Assembly: GCA_017399485.1 (NCBI GenBank)
Contig: JAFQCA010000021.1
Coordinates: forward strand, 62,001-126,000
Origin: Alistipes sp.
GTDB lineage: Bacteria > Bacteroidota > Bacteroidia > Bacteroidales > Rikenellaceae
Reading direction: 5' to 3'
DNA: 64,000 nucleotides
The notes under the pieces were generated by a model, which saw only the letters and a list, made by a program, of their open reading frames with translations, searched no databases and was not told the origin of the DNA. The position numbers and the translations under genes were made by a program. Each line of letters begins with the position of its first letter. The stretch's first letter is position 1. Positions 8,901 to 17,415 of the stretch are shown here, one piece after another.

Positions 8901-9590
8901 TTATTTGTTAGACTTATTAGCATTAAAATAGGGACGATAATTGTCAAGACCTGACTGAAGCATTGCATTAACACCGTCGCAAGTCTTAGTACCTCCAGAG
9001 ATAGCATCTACCTCGTGATTATTTGTAGCACCACCCTTACGCATAGACACCGATACGAAATTATCGCCTTCGAAGATTGTCTTACCAACGAATGAAGACT
9101 GTACCTTTGATGTAGTAATCTCGGCACCCAGACCCGGAGTCTCACCAGAGTGGTCCATAACGATACCCTTAACGGTATTCATATCGGGCTCAAGTGCGAT
9201 ATAACCCCAGATGGGGCCCCACAAACCGGCACCGTAAACGGGAACTACAACACAACCATTATTTGCCTTAAAGATAGGATACTCACCAGCGTCAAATGAT
9301 GCTGTCAAATCACCCAAAGCCGAGAAAATGTCGGCATCGGTCTTACCCTCAATCTTCTGACCGTTCTTATCGAGCATTACGGCCTCAGCCACAACGTCTG
9401 AATAAGAGGCTGTAGCAGGGTCCTCACCCAAAGCCTTAACAATCTGCTGACGCTTCTCGTTAAGGATGTTCTCGCCCTGACGCTCCTGCAACGAGAGCGA
9501 CGTAACAGCCAACAGAACAGCCACGATTACTACCATCACTACCGAGTAGATGATGATATATACATTGCTATTTACATTAAATTTTGCCAT
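8901..9590 (-). CDS. nqrC: Na+-translocating NADH:quinone reductase subunit C
   Basis: A 229-aa subunit with one N-terminal membrane helix (about residues 9-31) and a periplasmic FMN-binding domain. The covalent flavin site follows the Dxx(S/T)GATx(S/T) pattern and reads DAISGGTKT near residue 200, so the usual Ala is Gly while the acceptor Thr is kept. The flavin is normally attached by ApbE, which is not in this window. The gene has the standard position between nqrB and nqrD. Confidence 0.97.
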   Translation of the reverse strand: MAKFNVNSNVYIIIYSVVMVVIVAVLLAVTSLSLQERQGENILNEKRQQIVKALGEDPATASYSDVVAEAVMLDKNGQKIEGKTDADIFSALGDLTASFDAGEYPIFKANNGCVVVPVYGAGLWGPIWGYIALEPDMNTVKGIVMDHSGETPGLGAEITTSKVQSSFVGKTIFEGDNFVSVSMRKGGATNNHEVDAISGGTKTCDGVNAMLQSGLDNYRPYFNANKSNK

Positions 9591-9599
9591 ACTCTCTCG

Positions 9600-10724
9600 T
9601 TATTTTACAGTTTTAATACGACTCTTACGACGATTGATGTTTGCCTCTACAACGAAGTAATCAATTGTAGGAGTCAATGCATTCATAAACAGGATAGCCA
9701 ACATCATACCCTCGGGGTAAGCGGGGTTCACAACGCGAACCATAACAGCCAACGCACCTGTCATAAAGCCAACGATATACTTACCAACGTTAGTCTGTGC
9801 TGAAGTTACAGGGTCTGTAGCCATAAATACTGCACCGAATGCGAAACCACCAACCAAAAGGTGATAGTAAGCAGGATAATCAGTAGCGCCAACAGCCTGG
9901 AACAAATAACCCATAGCCAAACCACCTACAAATACGCTCAACATAGTACGCCAAGAGGCAACACCTGTCCAAAGCAGGAACAAACCACCCAACAAGATGC
10001 AGAGTGTAGAGGTCTCACCAAATGAACCGGGGATAAAGCCGAGGAATGCATCCATCACGCTCCACTGCATCTGGCCTGTTGTTGCCAACTGCTCCAAAGC
10101 GGTAGCACCAGTTGTAGCGTCAGTAGCACCCATCATCTTCCAATCAGAGAACCAAACCTTCTCACCTGACATCTGGGGAGTAAATGCAAAGAATACAAAT
10201 GCACGTGCAACAAGAGCAGGGTTAAACACATTCATACCTGTACCACCGAACACCTCTTTTGCAAAGATTACAGAGAAGGCAACACCCAAAGCAACCATCC
10301 ACAACGGAGTGCTGACGGGCATAATCATAGGAATCAAAAGACCTGTTACCAAATAACCCTCGGCAACCTCCTCCTTACGGATTTGTGCATAAGTAACCTC
10401 AATACCCAAACCTACGATATATGATACGGCAACCATAGGAAGCACGCGTACCAAACCGTAAATCAAAGCATTAAAGCCTTCCAAACCAACCTGCAAACCT
10501 GTATTGAAGCAACCAAACAAGAAAGCAGGGATAAGAGCCAAGATTACCATCGTCATTGTACGCTTGATATCGTTACAATCGCGGATATGCGCACCCTTCT
10601 TGGTGGTAATATTAGGAACAAAAAGGAATGTTTCGAAAGCATCGAATGTAGATGCAAGGAAACTCAACTTACCGCCCTCCATAAAGGTCGGCTTGATATT
10701 ATCAACTAATTTTCGCAATCCCAT
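9600..10724 (-). CDS. nqrB: Na+-translocating NADH:quinone reductase subunit B
   Basis: The ATG at 10724 (protein opens MGLRKLVDN) is preferred over the GTG at 10733 because an AAAGGAG ribosome binding site lies at the right distance. The start codon overlaps the region just before the nqrA stop, so the two genes are translationally close. The 374-aa membrane protein carries a covalent-FMN motif TTGAT near residue 195 and multiple helices homologous to RnfD. It forms the main sodium path with NqrD and NqrE. Confidence 0.97.
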   Translation of the reverse strand: MGLRKLVDNIKPTFMEGGKLSFLASTFDAFETFLFVPNITTKKGAHIRDCNDIKRTMTMVILALIPAFLFGCFNTGLQVGLEGFNALIYGLVRVLPMVAVSYIVGLGIEVTYAQIRKEEVAEGYLVTGLLIPMIMPVSTPLWMVALGVAFSVIFAKEVFGGTGMNVFNPALVARAFVFFAFTPQMSGEKVWFSDWKMMGATDATTGATALEQLATTGQMQWSVMDAFLGFIPGSFGETSTLCILLGGLFLLWTGVASWRTMLSVFVGGLAMGYLFQAVGATDYPAYYHLLVGGFAFGAVFMATDPVTSAQTNVGKYIVGFMTGALAVMVRVVNPAYPEGMMLAILFMNALTPTIDYFVVEANINRRKSRIKTVK

Positions 10725-10726
10725 AA

Positions 10727-12082
10727 CTAACACTCCTTTATCATTAAGTTAATACCGTCACGAACCAACTGCTGAATCTCGGTCTTTGAGGGGTCTACGA
10801 ACTCACAAAGAGCAACATCCTCCTCGACAATCTCGTAGATACCGAGGTTCTCCATCTTGTCGATATCGTTAGCAATAATTGCCTTGAACAGATACATAGG
10901 ATAGATATCCATCGGCAGATACTCCTCAAACAAACCTGTTACAACAAATGCGCGAACACCGCCATTGAGGTTGGTATCGAGTTTGTACTCCTTCTTCGGG
11001 CAGAGCCAAGAGAAGTATGAGCGTGATACCGAGAACTTATTGAAACGAGGAGCAATCCAGCCCAACATCTCATACTTATCGCCCTCAGGAATAACAGTAA
11101 TTTGAGTCGCAGTAGCGCTGATAAAACCATCGGCAGCAACCTTCTTACCTGTAAGCACGTTACCTGAAATGATACGAACTGTATCACCCTCAGCCTGAGC
11201 CTTGATATTACCAGCAACGATAGATGCTACGGGAGCACCGCTGATGATACGGTAATATTGAGGTTTCTCAACCTCGCTACCTGTCAAGGCAACAACCTTG
11301 TGCAAATCAACCTTGCCGGTTGAGAACAAGCGACCAATAGCGGCTACATCCTGAATTGCTACTGTCCAAGCGATATCGCCCTTTGCGATTGGGTCGATGT
11401 GGTGAATCTGAACACCTACACAACCTACGGGGTGCTTACCCTCGAAGGTGTGAATCTCAGCGCCCTTGAGTGAAGTCATCTCGCCCTCAGCCTTAGCCTT
11501 AACAGAGAGGTGAACCTTTCCGTTAGAGAGTTTTGACAACACCTCAAGTCCCTTCTGCAAATTCTCCTTCTCGCCCTTGAGTGCGAAGTTCATATCAGCA
11601 GCCAAAGGTGCTGAATCGAATGCAGAAACGAAAATAGCCTTTGGCTCGTCAGCAGGATTTGCCACAATACCGTAGGGACGCTGAAGAATCATTGTCCACA
11701 AACCCGACTTGAGCAAAGTCTCGATAACCTCTTCGCGAGTAGCCTTCTGCAAGTCAAGCAGAGCAAACTCTGCCGACTCTTGCTGGGCATCGGCAGCAAC
11801 TGTTACGTTGAGAATCTTACGCTTCTCACCACGATTAACAGCCGACACGGTACCGCTTACGGGTGAAGTAAACAACACGCGAGGATTGTTCTTATCGAAG
11901 AACAAAGGCTCACCTGCCTTCACCTTGTCGCCCACCTTCACCAACAATTTAGGAGTCACGTTCTCAAAATCCAGCGGCGATACGGCATACTCGGCAGCCA
12001 ATGGCAACTCTACCAAAGACTCCGCAGCCTTACCCTGAAGATTGATGTCGAGACCCTTCTTTAGTTTAATGATTTTCGACAT
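10727..12082 (-). CDS. nqrA: Na+-translocating NADH:quinone reductase subunit A
   Basis: The start is ATG 12082 (MSKIIKLKKGLDINLQGK), the conserved N-terminus of NqrA. The open frame upstream to 12223 runs through the promoter region and is not family-like. The 451-aa peripheral subunit contributes to quinone binding with NqrB. It is the first gene of the six-gene operon, with a -7-like box at 12191-12198, giving a 5' leader of roughly 100 nt. Confidence 0.97.
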   Translation of the reverse strand: MSKIIKLKKGLDINLQGKAAESLVELPLAAEYAVSPLDFENVTPKLLVKVGDKVKAGEPLFFDKNNPRVLFTSPVSGTVSAVNRGEKRKILNVTVAADAQQESAEFALLDLQKATREEVIETLLKSGLWTMILQRPYGIVANPADEPKAIFVSAFDSAPLAADMNFALKGEKENLQKGLEVLSKLSNGKVHLSVKAKAEGEMTSLKGAEIHTFEGKHPVGCVGVQIHHIDPIAKGDIAWTVAIQDVAAIGRLFSTGKVDLHKVVALTGSEVEKPQYYRIISGAPVASIVAGNIKAQAEGDTVRIISGNVLTGKKVAADGFISATATQITVIPEGDKYEMLGWIAPRFNKFSVSRSYFSWLCPKKEYKLDTNLNGGVRAFVVTGLFEEYLPMDIYPMYLFKAIIANDIDKMENLGIYEIVEEDVALCEFVDPSKTEIQQLVRDGINLMIKEC

Positions 12083-12190
12083 AGATTTGTAATTAATTTG
12101 AATGAATTTTATGTAATTTGTGTGTGTTATTCCATTTGCAGTTTTACGACGAGTTCCGTCCAATAAAACGACCTTCGTTAAAAACGCGCA

Positions 12191-12198
12191 CGAAGGTA
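12191..12198 (-). promoter_or_regulatory. Probable -7 box of the nqr operon
   Basis: The minus strand reads TACCTTCG, one base from TAnnTTTG, about 110 bases upstream of nqrA. No clear -33 box was found. Confidence 0.5.
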
Positions 12199-12271
12199 CG
12201 ATTTTTTTTGCACTTTTTGGCACTATTTAGGTTATTATTTTTATTTTACCGTAAAATTTATTATTTTTCTC

Positions 12272-12279
12272 TACATTTG
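12272..12279 (+). promoter_or_regulatory. -7 box of the TatD-like gene
   Basis: TACATTTG ends only 7 bases before the ATG at 12287, implying a leaderless or nearly leaderless message. Confidence 0.6.
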
Positions 12280-12286
12280 TAGTGCT

Positions 12287-12862
12287 ATGAGCCGTTTTAT
12301 CGACATACACACCCACTTTCCGACAGGCCGACACATCGAGCCACAAGGTGTAGGCGTACACCCTTGGCGAGCCTTGTGCGACAATCTTCCGACCAAAGAG
12401 GAGTTTGCGGTTACAGACCTTATCGGGGAGATTGGGTTGGACTATGCGTGCGAAGTAGAGCATTGCCGACAAGAGGAGGTTTTCCGAGCGCAATTAACCA
12501 TAGCGGAAGAGTTGCAAAAGCCTGTAGTTTTACACTGCGTAAGAGCATTTGAACCGACGATGAAAATAGTTTCGGAATACAACCTGAAAAGTGTGATTTT
12601 TCACGGCTTCATAGGCTCTACACAGCAGGCCTCAAGAGCAGTCGACAAGGGATACTTTCTATCATTCGGGCCAAGCACCTCGCGCTCGCCAAAAACCATT
12701 GAGGCTCTGCGCAATACGCCGCTCGACAAAATATTTATAGAGAGCGACGAAACTCGAAAAAAGATAGAAGATATTTACTCCGAAATTGCTACATTAAAGG
12801 GCTGCAAACAAGAGATTTTGGAACAGGCAATTTTGGAAAATTATAACAAAGTTTTCGAATAG
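12287..12862 (+). CDS. Short TatD-family metal-dependent hydrolase
   Basis: At 191 aa this is well below the usual 255-265 aa of TatD nucleases. The metal-site motifs are present in order: IDIHTH (residues 5-10), GVHPW, GEIGLDY, a histidine in VVLHCV, the HGF motif, and IESDE near residue 149. The shortening is in the segments between motifs, so the metal site appears complete. TatD proteins are 3'-5' DNA/RNA exonucleases or related phosphoesterases. The stop is 5 bp before tcdA, so the two are probably cotranscribed. Confidence 0.85.
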   Translation: MSRFIDIHTHFPTGRHIEPQGVGVHPWRALCDNLPTKEEFAVTDLIGEIGLDYACEVEHCRQEEVFRAQLTIAEELQKPVVLHCVRAFEPTMKIVSEYNLKSVIFHGFIGSTQQASRAVDKGYFLSFGPSTSRSPKTIEALRNTPLDKIFIESDETRKKIEDIYSEIATLKGCKQEILEQAILENYNKVFE

Positions 12863-12867
12863 ATTTT

Positions 12868-13590
12868 ATGGCAGAAAAATGGTTAGAAAGAACATCGCTT
12901 TTATTGGGTGATGAGAAGTTGGAAAGATTACGTAACGCCAACGTTTTGGTAGTCGGCTTGGGCGGTGTGGGAGCCTACGCAGCCGAGATGATTGCCCGCG
13001 CAGGTGTTGGACGTATGACCATAGCCGATGCCGACGTGGTATCGGAGAGCAATATCAACCGCCAACTCATAGCCTTGCACTCTACCGTTGGGCGTCACAA
13101 AACCGAAGTTATGGCAGAACGTCTGCGCGATATAAACCCCAAGATTGAATTAACCATCGTGAGTCGTTTTATCAAAGATGACGAGACCGATGCCCTGCTT
13201 GATAGCGATAATTTCGACTATGTTGTAGATGCCATAGATACACTGTCGCCCAAATTAGCCCTCATAAAAGGCGCATTAGACCGCCAGATTCCTCTTGTCA
13301 GTTCTATGGGTGCAGGCGCCAAAACAGACCCTGCAAAGATGGAGATTTGCGACATTGCCAAGACCCACCACTGCCCGTTGGCTCATATGTTACGCAAGCG
13401 ATTGCACAAGATAGGAGTACGCAAAGGTTTTACAGCCGTATTTTCACCCGAGCCCGTAAGAGAGGGGGCTATGATTCTATGCGAGGAGCAGAACAAGAAA
13501 TCGAATATGGGAACAATATCCTACATACCTGCCGTATTCGGCATAGGTTGCGCATCGGTGGTTATCAGAGGTTTAATTGATGAATTTTAG
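12868..13590 (+). CDS. tcdA: tRNA threonylcarbamoyladenosine dehydratase TcdA
   Basis: A 240-aa ThiF/E1-like protein that converts t6A37 of tRNAs to the cyclic form using ATP. It shows the nucleotide-binding GLGGVGAYAAEMIARAG (residues 30-46), DADVVSESNINRQ, the SxxGRHK segment and DAIDTLSPK. The C-terminal FSPEPV and the IPAVFGIGCASVVI ending are typical of TcdA rather than MoeB or ThiF. Translation probably couples to the TatD-like gene 5 bp upstream. Confidence 0.92.
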   Translation: MAEKWLERTSLLLGDEKLERLRNANVLVVGLGGVGAYAAEMIARAGVGRMTIADADVVSESNINRQLIALHSTVGRHKTEVMAERLRDINPKIELTIVSRFIKDDETDALLDSDNFDYVVDAIDTLSPKLALIKGALDRQIPLVSSMGAGAKTDPAKMEICDIAKTHHCPLAHMLRKRLHKIGVRKGFTAVFSPEPVREGAMILCEEQNKKSNMGTISYIPAVFGIGCASVVIRGLIDEF

Positions 13591-13615
13591 CAACAATGCA
13601 AAGAAATAAAGCGAT

Positions 13616-14551
13616 ATGAAAATTGTATTTTTAGATGAATATTCCGTATGCGGACGCAGCCTTGAGTCCATCACGCGACAAGGCGAATACACGGGTTATG
13701 ACACCACATCGCCTGACGAGGTATTGTCGCATTGCAAAGGAGCAGAGGTTGTAATCAGCAATAAAGTCGTTCTCGATGCTGCGACAATAGCCGCCCTACC
13801 CGACCTCAGGCTAATCTGCGTTGCGGCTACGGGTATGAACAACATAGATTTGGCTGCAGCGGCAGACCACGATATTGAGGTGCGCAATGCTGTCGGTTAT
13901 TCGACTTATTCCGTAGCAGAGACCACACTCTGCTCGGCTCTATCACTCCTGCGCGAGGTGACATATTATAACGACTTTTTTCATTCGGGCTGCTATGCCG
14001 CATCCGAAAGAATCTTCAACTTTGACCGCCCCACGGCTCAACTGCGTGGCAAACGCTGGGGCATTATCGGATTGGGTAATATCGGGCGTGAGGTAGGCCG
14101 CTTGGCTGAGGCCTTCGGATGCGAAGTTGTCTATTACTCAACATCAGGCGCTGAGCGCGAAGAGCCATACCCAAGAGTAGAATTAGACAATCTGCTCACA
14201 ACGTCGGACATCGTATCAATACACTGCCCGCTCAACGAACGTACTGCAGGATTGATTGGCAAAGAGGAGTTGGCAAAGATGAAATCATCGGCCATATTGA
14301 TTAATGTTGCACGCGGAGGCATAGTTGACGAAGCGGCATTGGCTACGGCACTGAATAATGGAGTGATACGAGGTGCAGCATTGGATGTATTTTCGTCAGA
14401 GCCTTTGCGTGAGTCACCCCTATATAATATAAAAGATAAATATCGCCTACTCGCTTCACCCCACAATGCGTGGTCATCTGTCGAGGCCATAGACCGACTG
14501 ATTGGTTGCATTGCCCGCAACATCGAGGAGTACAAAGCGAAGCGGAAATAA
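13616..14551 (+). CDS. D-2-hydroxyacid dehydrogenase, glycerate dehydrogenase-like
   Basis: A 311-aa NAD-dependent dehydrogenase. The Rossmann motif is GLGNIGREVGRL near residues 150-160. Catalytic residues are visible as Arg in NVARGGIVDE, Glu in DVFSSEPL and His in ASPHNAW. The PHNAW ending and overall length resemble hydroxypyruvate reductase/glycerate dehydrogenase (HprA), but the substrate cannot be read from sequence alone. It lies 25 bp after tcdA and ends at a strong terminator, so it is probably the last gene of the TatD-TcdA unit. Confidence 0.87.
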   Translation: MKIVFLDEYSVCGRSLESITRQGEYTGYDTTSPDEVLSHCKGAEVVISNKVVLDAATIAALPDLRLICVAATGMNNIDLAAAADHDIEVRNAVGYSTYSVAETTLCSALSLLREVTYYNDFFHSGCYAASERIFNFDRPTAQLRGKRWGIIGLGNIGREVGRLAEAFGCEVVYYSTSGAEREEPYPRVELDNLLTTSDIVSIHCPLNERTAGLIGKEELAKMKSSAILINVARGGIVDEAALATALNNGVIRGAALDVFSSEPLRESPLYNIKDKYRLLASPHNAWSSVEAIDRLIGCIARNIEEYKAKRK

Positions 14552-14578
14552 TCAAAGACTTGTCCGAAACAGATATTT

Positions 14579-14605
14579 CACCCACATTTATGTGGGTGTT
14601 TTTTA
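14579..14605 (+). terminator. Rho-independent terminator
   Basis: CACCCACA (14579-14586), a TTTA loop and TGTGGGTG (14591-14598) form a perfect 8-bp stem followed by a T run. Confidence 0.92.
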
Positions 14606-14641
14606 TTTTATGAGGTTAATAGAAAAATTTCCACAAATTTA

Positions 14642-14672
14642 TTTGCGGATTAAAATTATTTCTCTACCTTTG
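14642..14672 (+). promoter_or_regulatory. Complete promoter of the ABC/GntR cassette
   Basis: TTTG at 14642-14645 is followed after 19 bases by TACCTTTG at 14665-14672, an excellent match to the Bacteroidota -33/-7 consensus. It lies about 75 bases upstream of the ATG at 14748. Confidence 0.8.
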
Positions 14673-14747
14673 CACTGTACTACAACACTAATACAGTAGA
14701 AAACCAACAACAAGCAGAAGAACATTTCTCTTAACTATATTATATAT

Positions 14748-15590
14748 ATGATTAAATTAAACAATTTATCGGCAGGATACTCAAAGAGGCATCCTGTATT
14801 GCAAAAGTTACAGACGACTTTTGCACAAGGCAACATTTATGGTCTGCTTGGTGCCAATGGAAGTGGCAAGACTACCCTACTCAAAACAATTTGCGGTGTA
14901 CTATTCCCACTTGATGGGGAAATCTCGGCAATGGGCTACACGCCGCAAAAGCGTGAAAGCGATTTTTTGAAGGAGATATTCTATATCCCCGATGAGTTTT
15001 CACTCCCCACGCTAACCGTTGAGAAGTATGTTGATACTTACGCACAGTTCAGGCCCAACTTTTCGCGTCAGAAATTCGAGTCTGCACTAAAGGCTATGAA
15101 CTTCACATTTGGGGAACATCTGCACCGACTATCTCTCGGAAATCGCAAAAAGTTTCTTATCTCGTTTGCATTGGCTTGCAACTCACCTATGGTTATAATG
15201 GATGAGCCTACAAACGGATTGGACATTGAGGCTAAACGCTCGTTCCGTTCACTTTTGGCGTCAGAGGATTTGACCGATAGATTAATCCTAATTTCGTCAC
15301 ACGCCGTAACCGACCTCGAACATATATTGTCGGCTGTAGCAATAATCCACGATGGAGCGGTTGTAATAAATAGTACAATAGATGCCATAGCCGCAAACAT
15401 AGCCTTCACCTCATCGGCTAACTGCAACGATGCACTATACACCGATGGTCTGCGAGCAATAGTCAAAGCCGAGGCAGAGTGGAGTGACGTTGATTTGGAG
15501 ATGCTATATATGGCAATCCACAAGAGTAAAGATTTTCGCCAATATGTAATCGAGAACTTCTCGGGAAAGGAGTCAGTATGCAACAGATAA
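14748..15590 (+). CDS. ABC transporter ATP-binding protein
   Basis: A 280-aa ATPase with Walker A GANGSGKTT (residues 35-43), signature LSLGNRKK, Walker B VIMDEPTNGLD and the switch histidine in ISSHAVTD. The end of the protein, from about residue 210, is a short extension without recognised motifs. It overlaps the permease gene by 13 bp and is in one operon with a GntR regulator, an arrangement typical of YtrA-type, cell-envelope-stress-responsive transporters. The substrate is unknown. Confidence 0.92.
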   Translation: MIKLNNLSAGYSKRHPVLQKLQTTFAQGNIYGLLGANGSGKTTLLKTICGVLFPLDGEISAMGYTPQKRESDFLKEIFYIPDEFSLPTLTVEKYVDTYAQFRPNFSRQKFESALKAMNFTFGEHLHRLSLGNRKKFLISFALACNSPMVIMDEPTNGLDIEAKRSFRSLLASEDLTDRLILISSHAVTDLEHILSAVAIIHDGAVVINSTIDAIAANIAFTSSANCNDALYTDGLRAIVKAEAEWSDVDLEMLYMAIHKSKDFRQYVIENFSGKESVCNR

Positions 15591-16372
15591 AGTTATTTTT
15601 TAAGGATTTTAGTAGATTAATCGCTGTCCACTACCGCGAAAACTGGTGGGTAGGGCTATTTGCCATTGGCGCATTATCTATGGTTACTATATATAAATAT
15701 ATCAATATCATAAATATATATAGCAACATTGGCTGGAATCAGGAACTACTAACGCTATTTAACCACAATAGAGAGTTATGCACCGCGCTCATAGTATTTA
15801 TTACAGCCGTGTACTCTTTCGCCTGCACGCTCAAAACCTACGGGGATAAAGAGCGCATACACGACGCAATGATGCTCCCAGCATCACACAAAGCGAAATT
15901 CTTTGCAGAGGTATTATACTCTTTGGTATTTATTCCGCTTGTAATGTTTGTAATACTATTTGTGACCGACACTGTGACTGCATTAATATGCCAAAATAGT
16001 GAAGAGAACGTTGGATTGATAAACGCCGATAAAGAGTATATATATTCATTGCCATCATATTTATATGCCATACTCTTCTTCCATAGTATTACCACTCTTT
16101 GGAGAGCAGACAACAGCCACATTGCAGTTCGCACGGTGGTCATAATGACAATCCTATTTTTAGCATTCTATGTGAATACCCCTCTAACCTATCCATTTAT
16201 ATGGTCAGATTTTACGGGAGTAACACGCGAAGGATTGCATATTGTGTTCAATATGGAAATTAGTTGGGCTTCATCCGAGTTGGGAAAGATTTTACACAAT
16301 CTCATCTATGGCACTCTGCCTATTATGCTCTACGCTATATCGTACTACAAACATAAAGAGCGCTCGTTATGA
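15578..16372 (+). CDS. ABC transporter permease
   Basis: A 264-aa membrane protein with about six hydrophobic segments (starting near residues 27, 68, 110, 160, 188 and 240). It has no recognisable substrate motif. It overlaps the ATPase gene upstream by 13 bp and the GntR gene downstream by 4 bp (ATGA), so the products are translationally coupled. Assignment as the partner permease rests on hydrophobicity and position. Confidence 0.85.
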   Translation: MQQIKLFFKDFSRLIAVHYRENWWVGLFAIGALSMVTIYKYINIINIYSNIGWNQELLTLFNHNRELCTALIVFITAVYSFACTLKTYGDKERIHDAMMLPASHKAKFFAEVLYSLVFIPLVMFVILFVTDTVTALICQNSEENVGLINADKEYIYSLPSYLYAILFFHSITTLWRADNSHIAVRTVVIMTILFLAFYVNTPLTYPFIWSDFTGVTREGLHIVFNMEISWASSELGKILHNLIYGTLPIMLYAISYYKHKERSL

Positions 16373-16743
16373 TTACACAGAATGACACCACACCCATCTT
16401 CTTGCAGATAAAAAGGTGGATAGAAGACCACATTTTGCGCGACGAGTGGTCTGCCGACACCCAACTGCCTTCGGTGAGAGAACTTGCAGCAGAGTTTGGT
16501 GTAAACCCCAACACCGTAGCCCGCACCTACGAGCGTCTGACATTGGACGGTACGGTCCGAAGTGCAAGAGGCATAGGTTTCTTTGTAGGCGAAAACGCCA
16601 AAGAGGCTATCGTCAGCCGTCGCCGCGAGGAGTTCGTCGCACATACATTACCATCGTTTGTTGAGCAGATGAAATTACTCAACATCGAGCCCGAAGAGAT
16701 TATTAACGCTTATAACAACCACAAAGATGAAAACTGGAAATAA
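16369..16743 (+). CDS. GntR-family (YtrA subfamily) transcriptional regulator
   Basis: A 124-aa regulator. The winged helix-turn-helix fills residues 8-80 (LPSVRELAAEFGVNPNTVAR is the recognition region), with a C-terminal tail of only about 45 residues, typical of YtrA rather than of large effector-binding GntR proteins. Such regulators usually repress their own ABC transporter operon. Here the regulator is third in the operon rather than first. Confidence 0.92.
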   Translation: MITQNDTTPIFLQIKRWIEDHILRDEWSADTQLPSVRELAAEFGVNPNTVARTYERLTLDGTVRSARGIGFFVGENAKEAIVSRRREEFVAHTLPSFVEQMKLLNIEPEEIINAYNNHKDENWK

Positions 16744-17188
16744 ACTCACGATTATATTTTTCGTTATCTACTTCTGTTTGCCCATAGCATCACAGATTAC
16801 CAACCGCACAATCTGGAACAAATGGTGCAAAGAGAATCTCGGTAAGTTTGCAAACACCGACAAGATAAGAGTATTGGAACTTCACGGCGAGGATTTAACC
16901 GAGAGACCACTGACAACAACACGAAGCATCCAAAACGCCAATCTGGTAACGCTTAATTGTCTGCCCGAAAAATTAGAGGTAAGCGGCGACACCCTACGAA
17001 TGTGGTTACCACAACAAAAAGAGCGCGACAAGAACAGCAAAGTTATTGATATGGAAGGAATGTATTTCCACGACCTTGAGTATATCTTCGTAGATGGGCG
17101 GCCTGCACGACGAGCCGAATTTGTAGAATACACCAATCCCGAAACGGGAGAGACAAGCAAGGCGGTACAATATTCTCCGTTAGAATAA
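16727..17188 (+). CDS. Membrane-anchored protein of unknown function
   Basis: A 153-aa protein whose start overlaps the GntR gene by 17 bp, so it belongs to the cassette. Residues 7-24 form one hydrophobic segment, either a signal peptide or an anchor, followed by a soluble domain rich in beta-type segments (GDTLRMWLP; YIFVDGRPARRAEF). I do not recognise the family. Its position suggests a periplasmic or surface accessory to the transporter. Confidence 0.75.
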   Translation: MKTGNKLTIIFFVIYFCLPIASQITNRTIWNKWCKENLGKFANTDKIRVLELHGEDLTERPLTTTRSIQNANLVTLNCLPEKLEVSGDTLRMWLPQQKERDKNSKVIDMEGMYFHDLEYIFVDGRPARRAEFVEYTNPETGETSKAVQYSPLE

Positions 17189-17205
17189 AAAAATGGGCGT
17201 AAACT
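17188..17205 (+). repeat. 18-base direct repeat, left copy
   Basis: AAAAAATGGGCGTAAACT occurs here, starting on the last base of the upstream gene's stop codon, and again at 17361-17378. The second copy forms half of the gpmI terminator; this copy has no pairing partner. Confidence 0.85.
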
Positions 17206-17225
17206 TTAGTGTTATATTTGCATTA

Positions 17226-17271
17226 CGTCATTCCACATCACGAACAGAAAGTGAGTGATGATTGGAATCTC
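17226..17271 (-). repeat. REP-like intergenic repeat, copy B (inverted)
   Basis: The plus strand begins CGTCATTCC and ends GGAATCTC, the reverse complement of the ends seen at 6182-6218 and 58143-58182. Confidence 0.6.
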
Positions 17272-17295
17272 TACACAGAAATAAGATTAAGATTA

Positions 17296-17334
17296 GAGAC
17301 TCCATTCCTCGCCTAAAGGCTCGGTGGAGTGACG
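17296..17334 (+). repeat. Hairpin repeat unit, first copy
   Basis: Contains GCCTAAAGGCTCGGTGGAGTGA and begins AGAGACTCC. A nearly identical unit lies at 58219-58257. ACTCC pairs with GGAGT, and GCC with GGC around TAAA. Confidence 0.75.
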
Positions 17335-17360
17335 CATTTATAACTTTATTATATATCCAT

Positions 17361-17378
17361 AAAAAATGGGCGTAAACT
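17361..17378 (+). repeat. 18-base direct repeat, right copy
   Basis: This is identical to 17188-17205 and lies 173 bases from it. It overlaps the A run and left arm of the gpmI terminator. Confidence 0.85.
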
Positions 17379-17394
17379 GCAAAAGTTTACGCCC
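17361..17394 (-). terminator. Terminator of the alaS-gpmI operon
   Basis: GGGCGTAAAC (17368-17377) pairs perfectly with GTTTACGCCC (17385-17394). On the minus strand it is followed by a T run. Confidence 0.9.
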
Positions 17395-17415
17395 TAAATA
17401 TTTGAGTCGAAAAAA

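Noticed and set aside
17226-17334. A small regulatory RNA between the cassette and gpmI
   Set aside because: The hairpins are explained by intergenic repeats and the gpmI terminator, and no promoter box precedes them.
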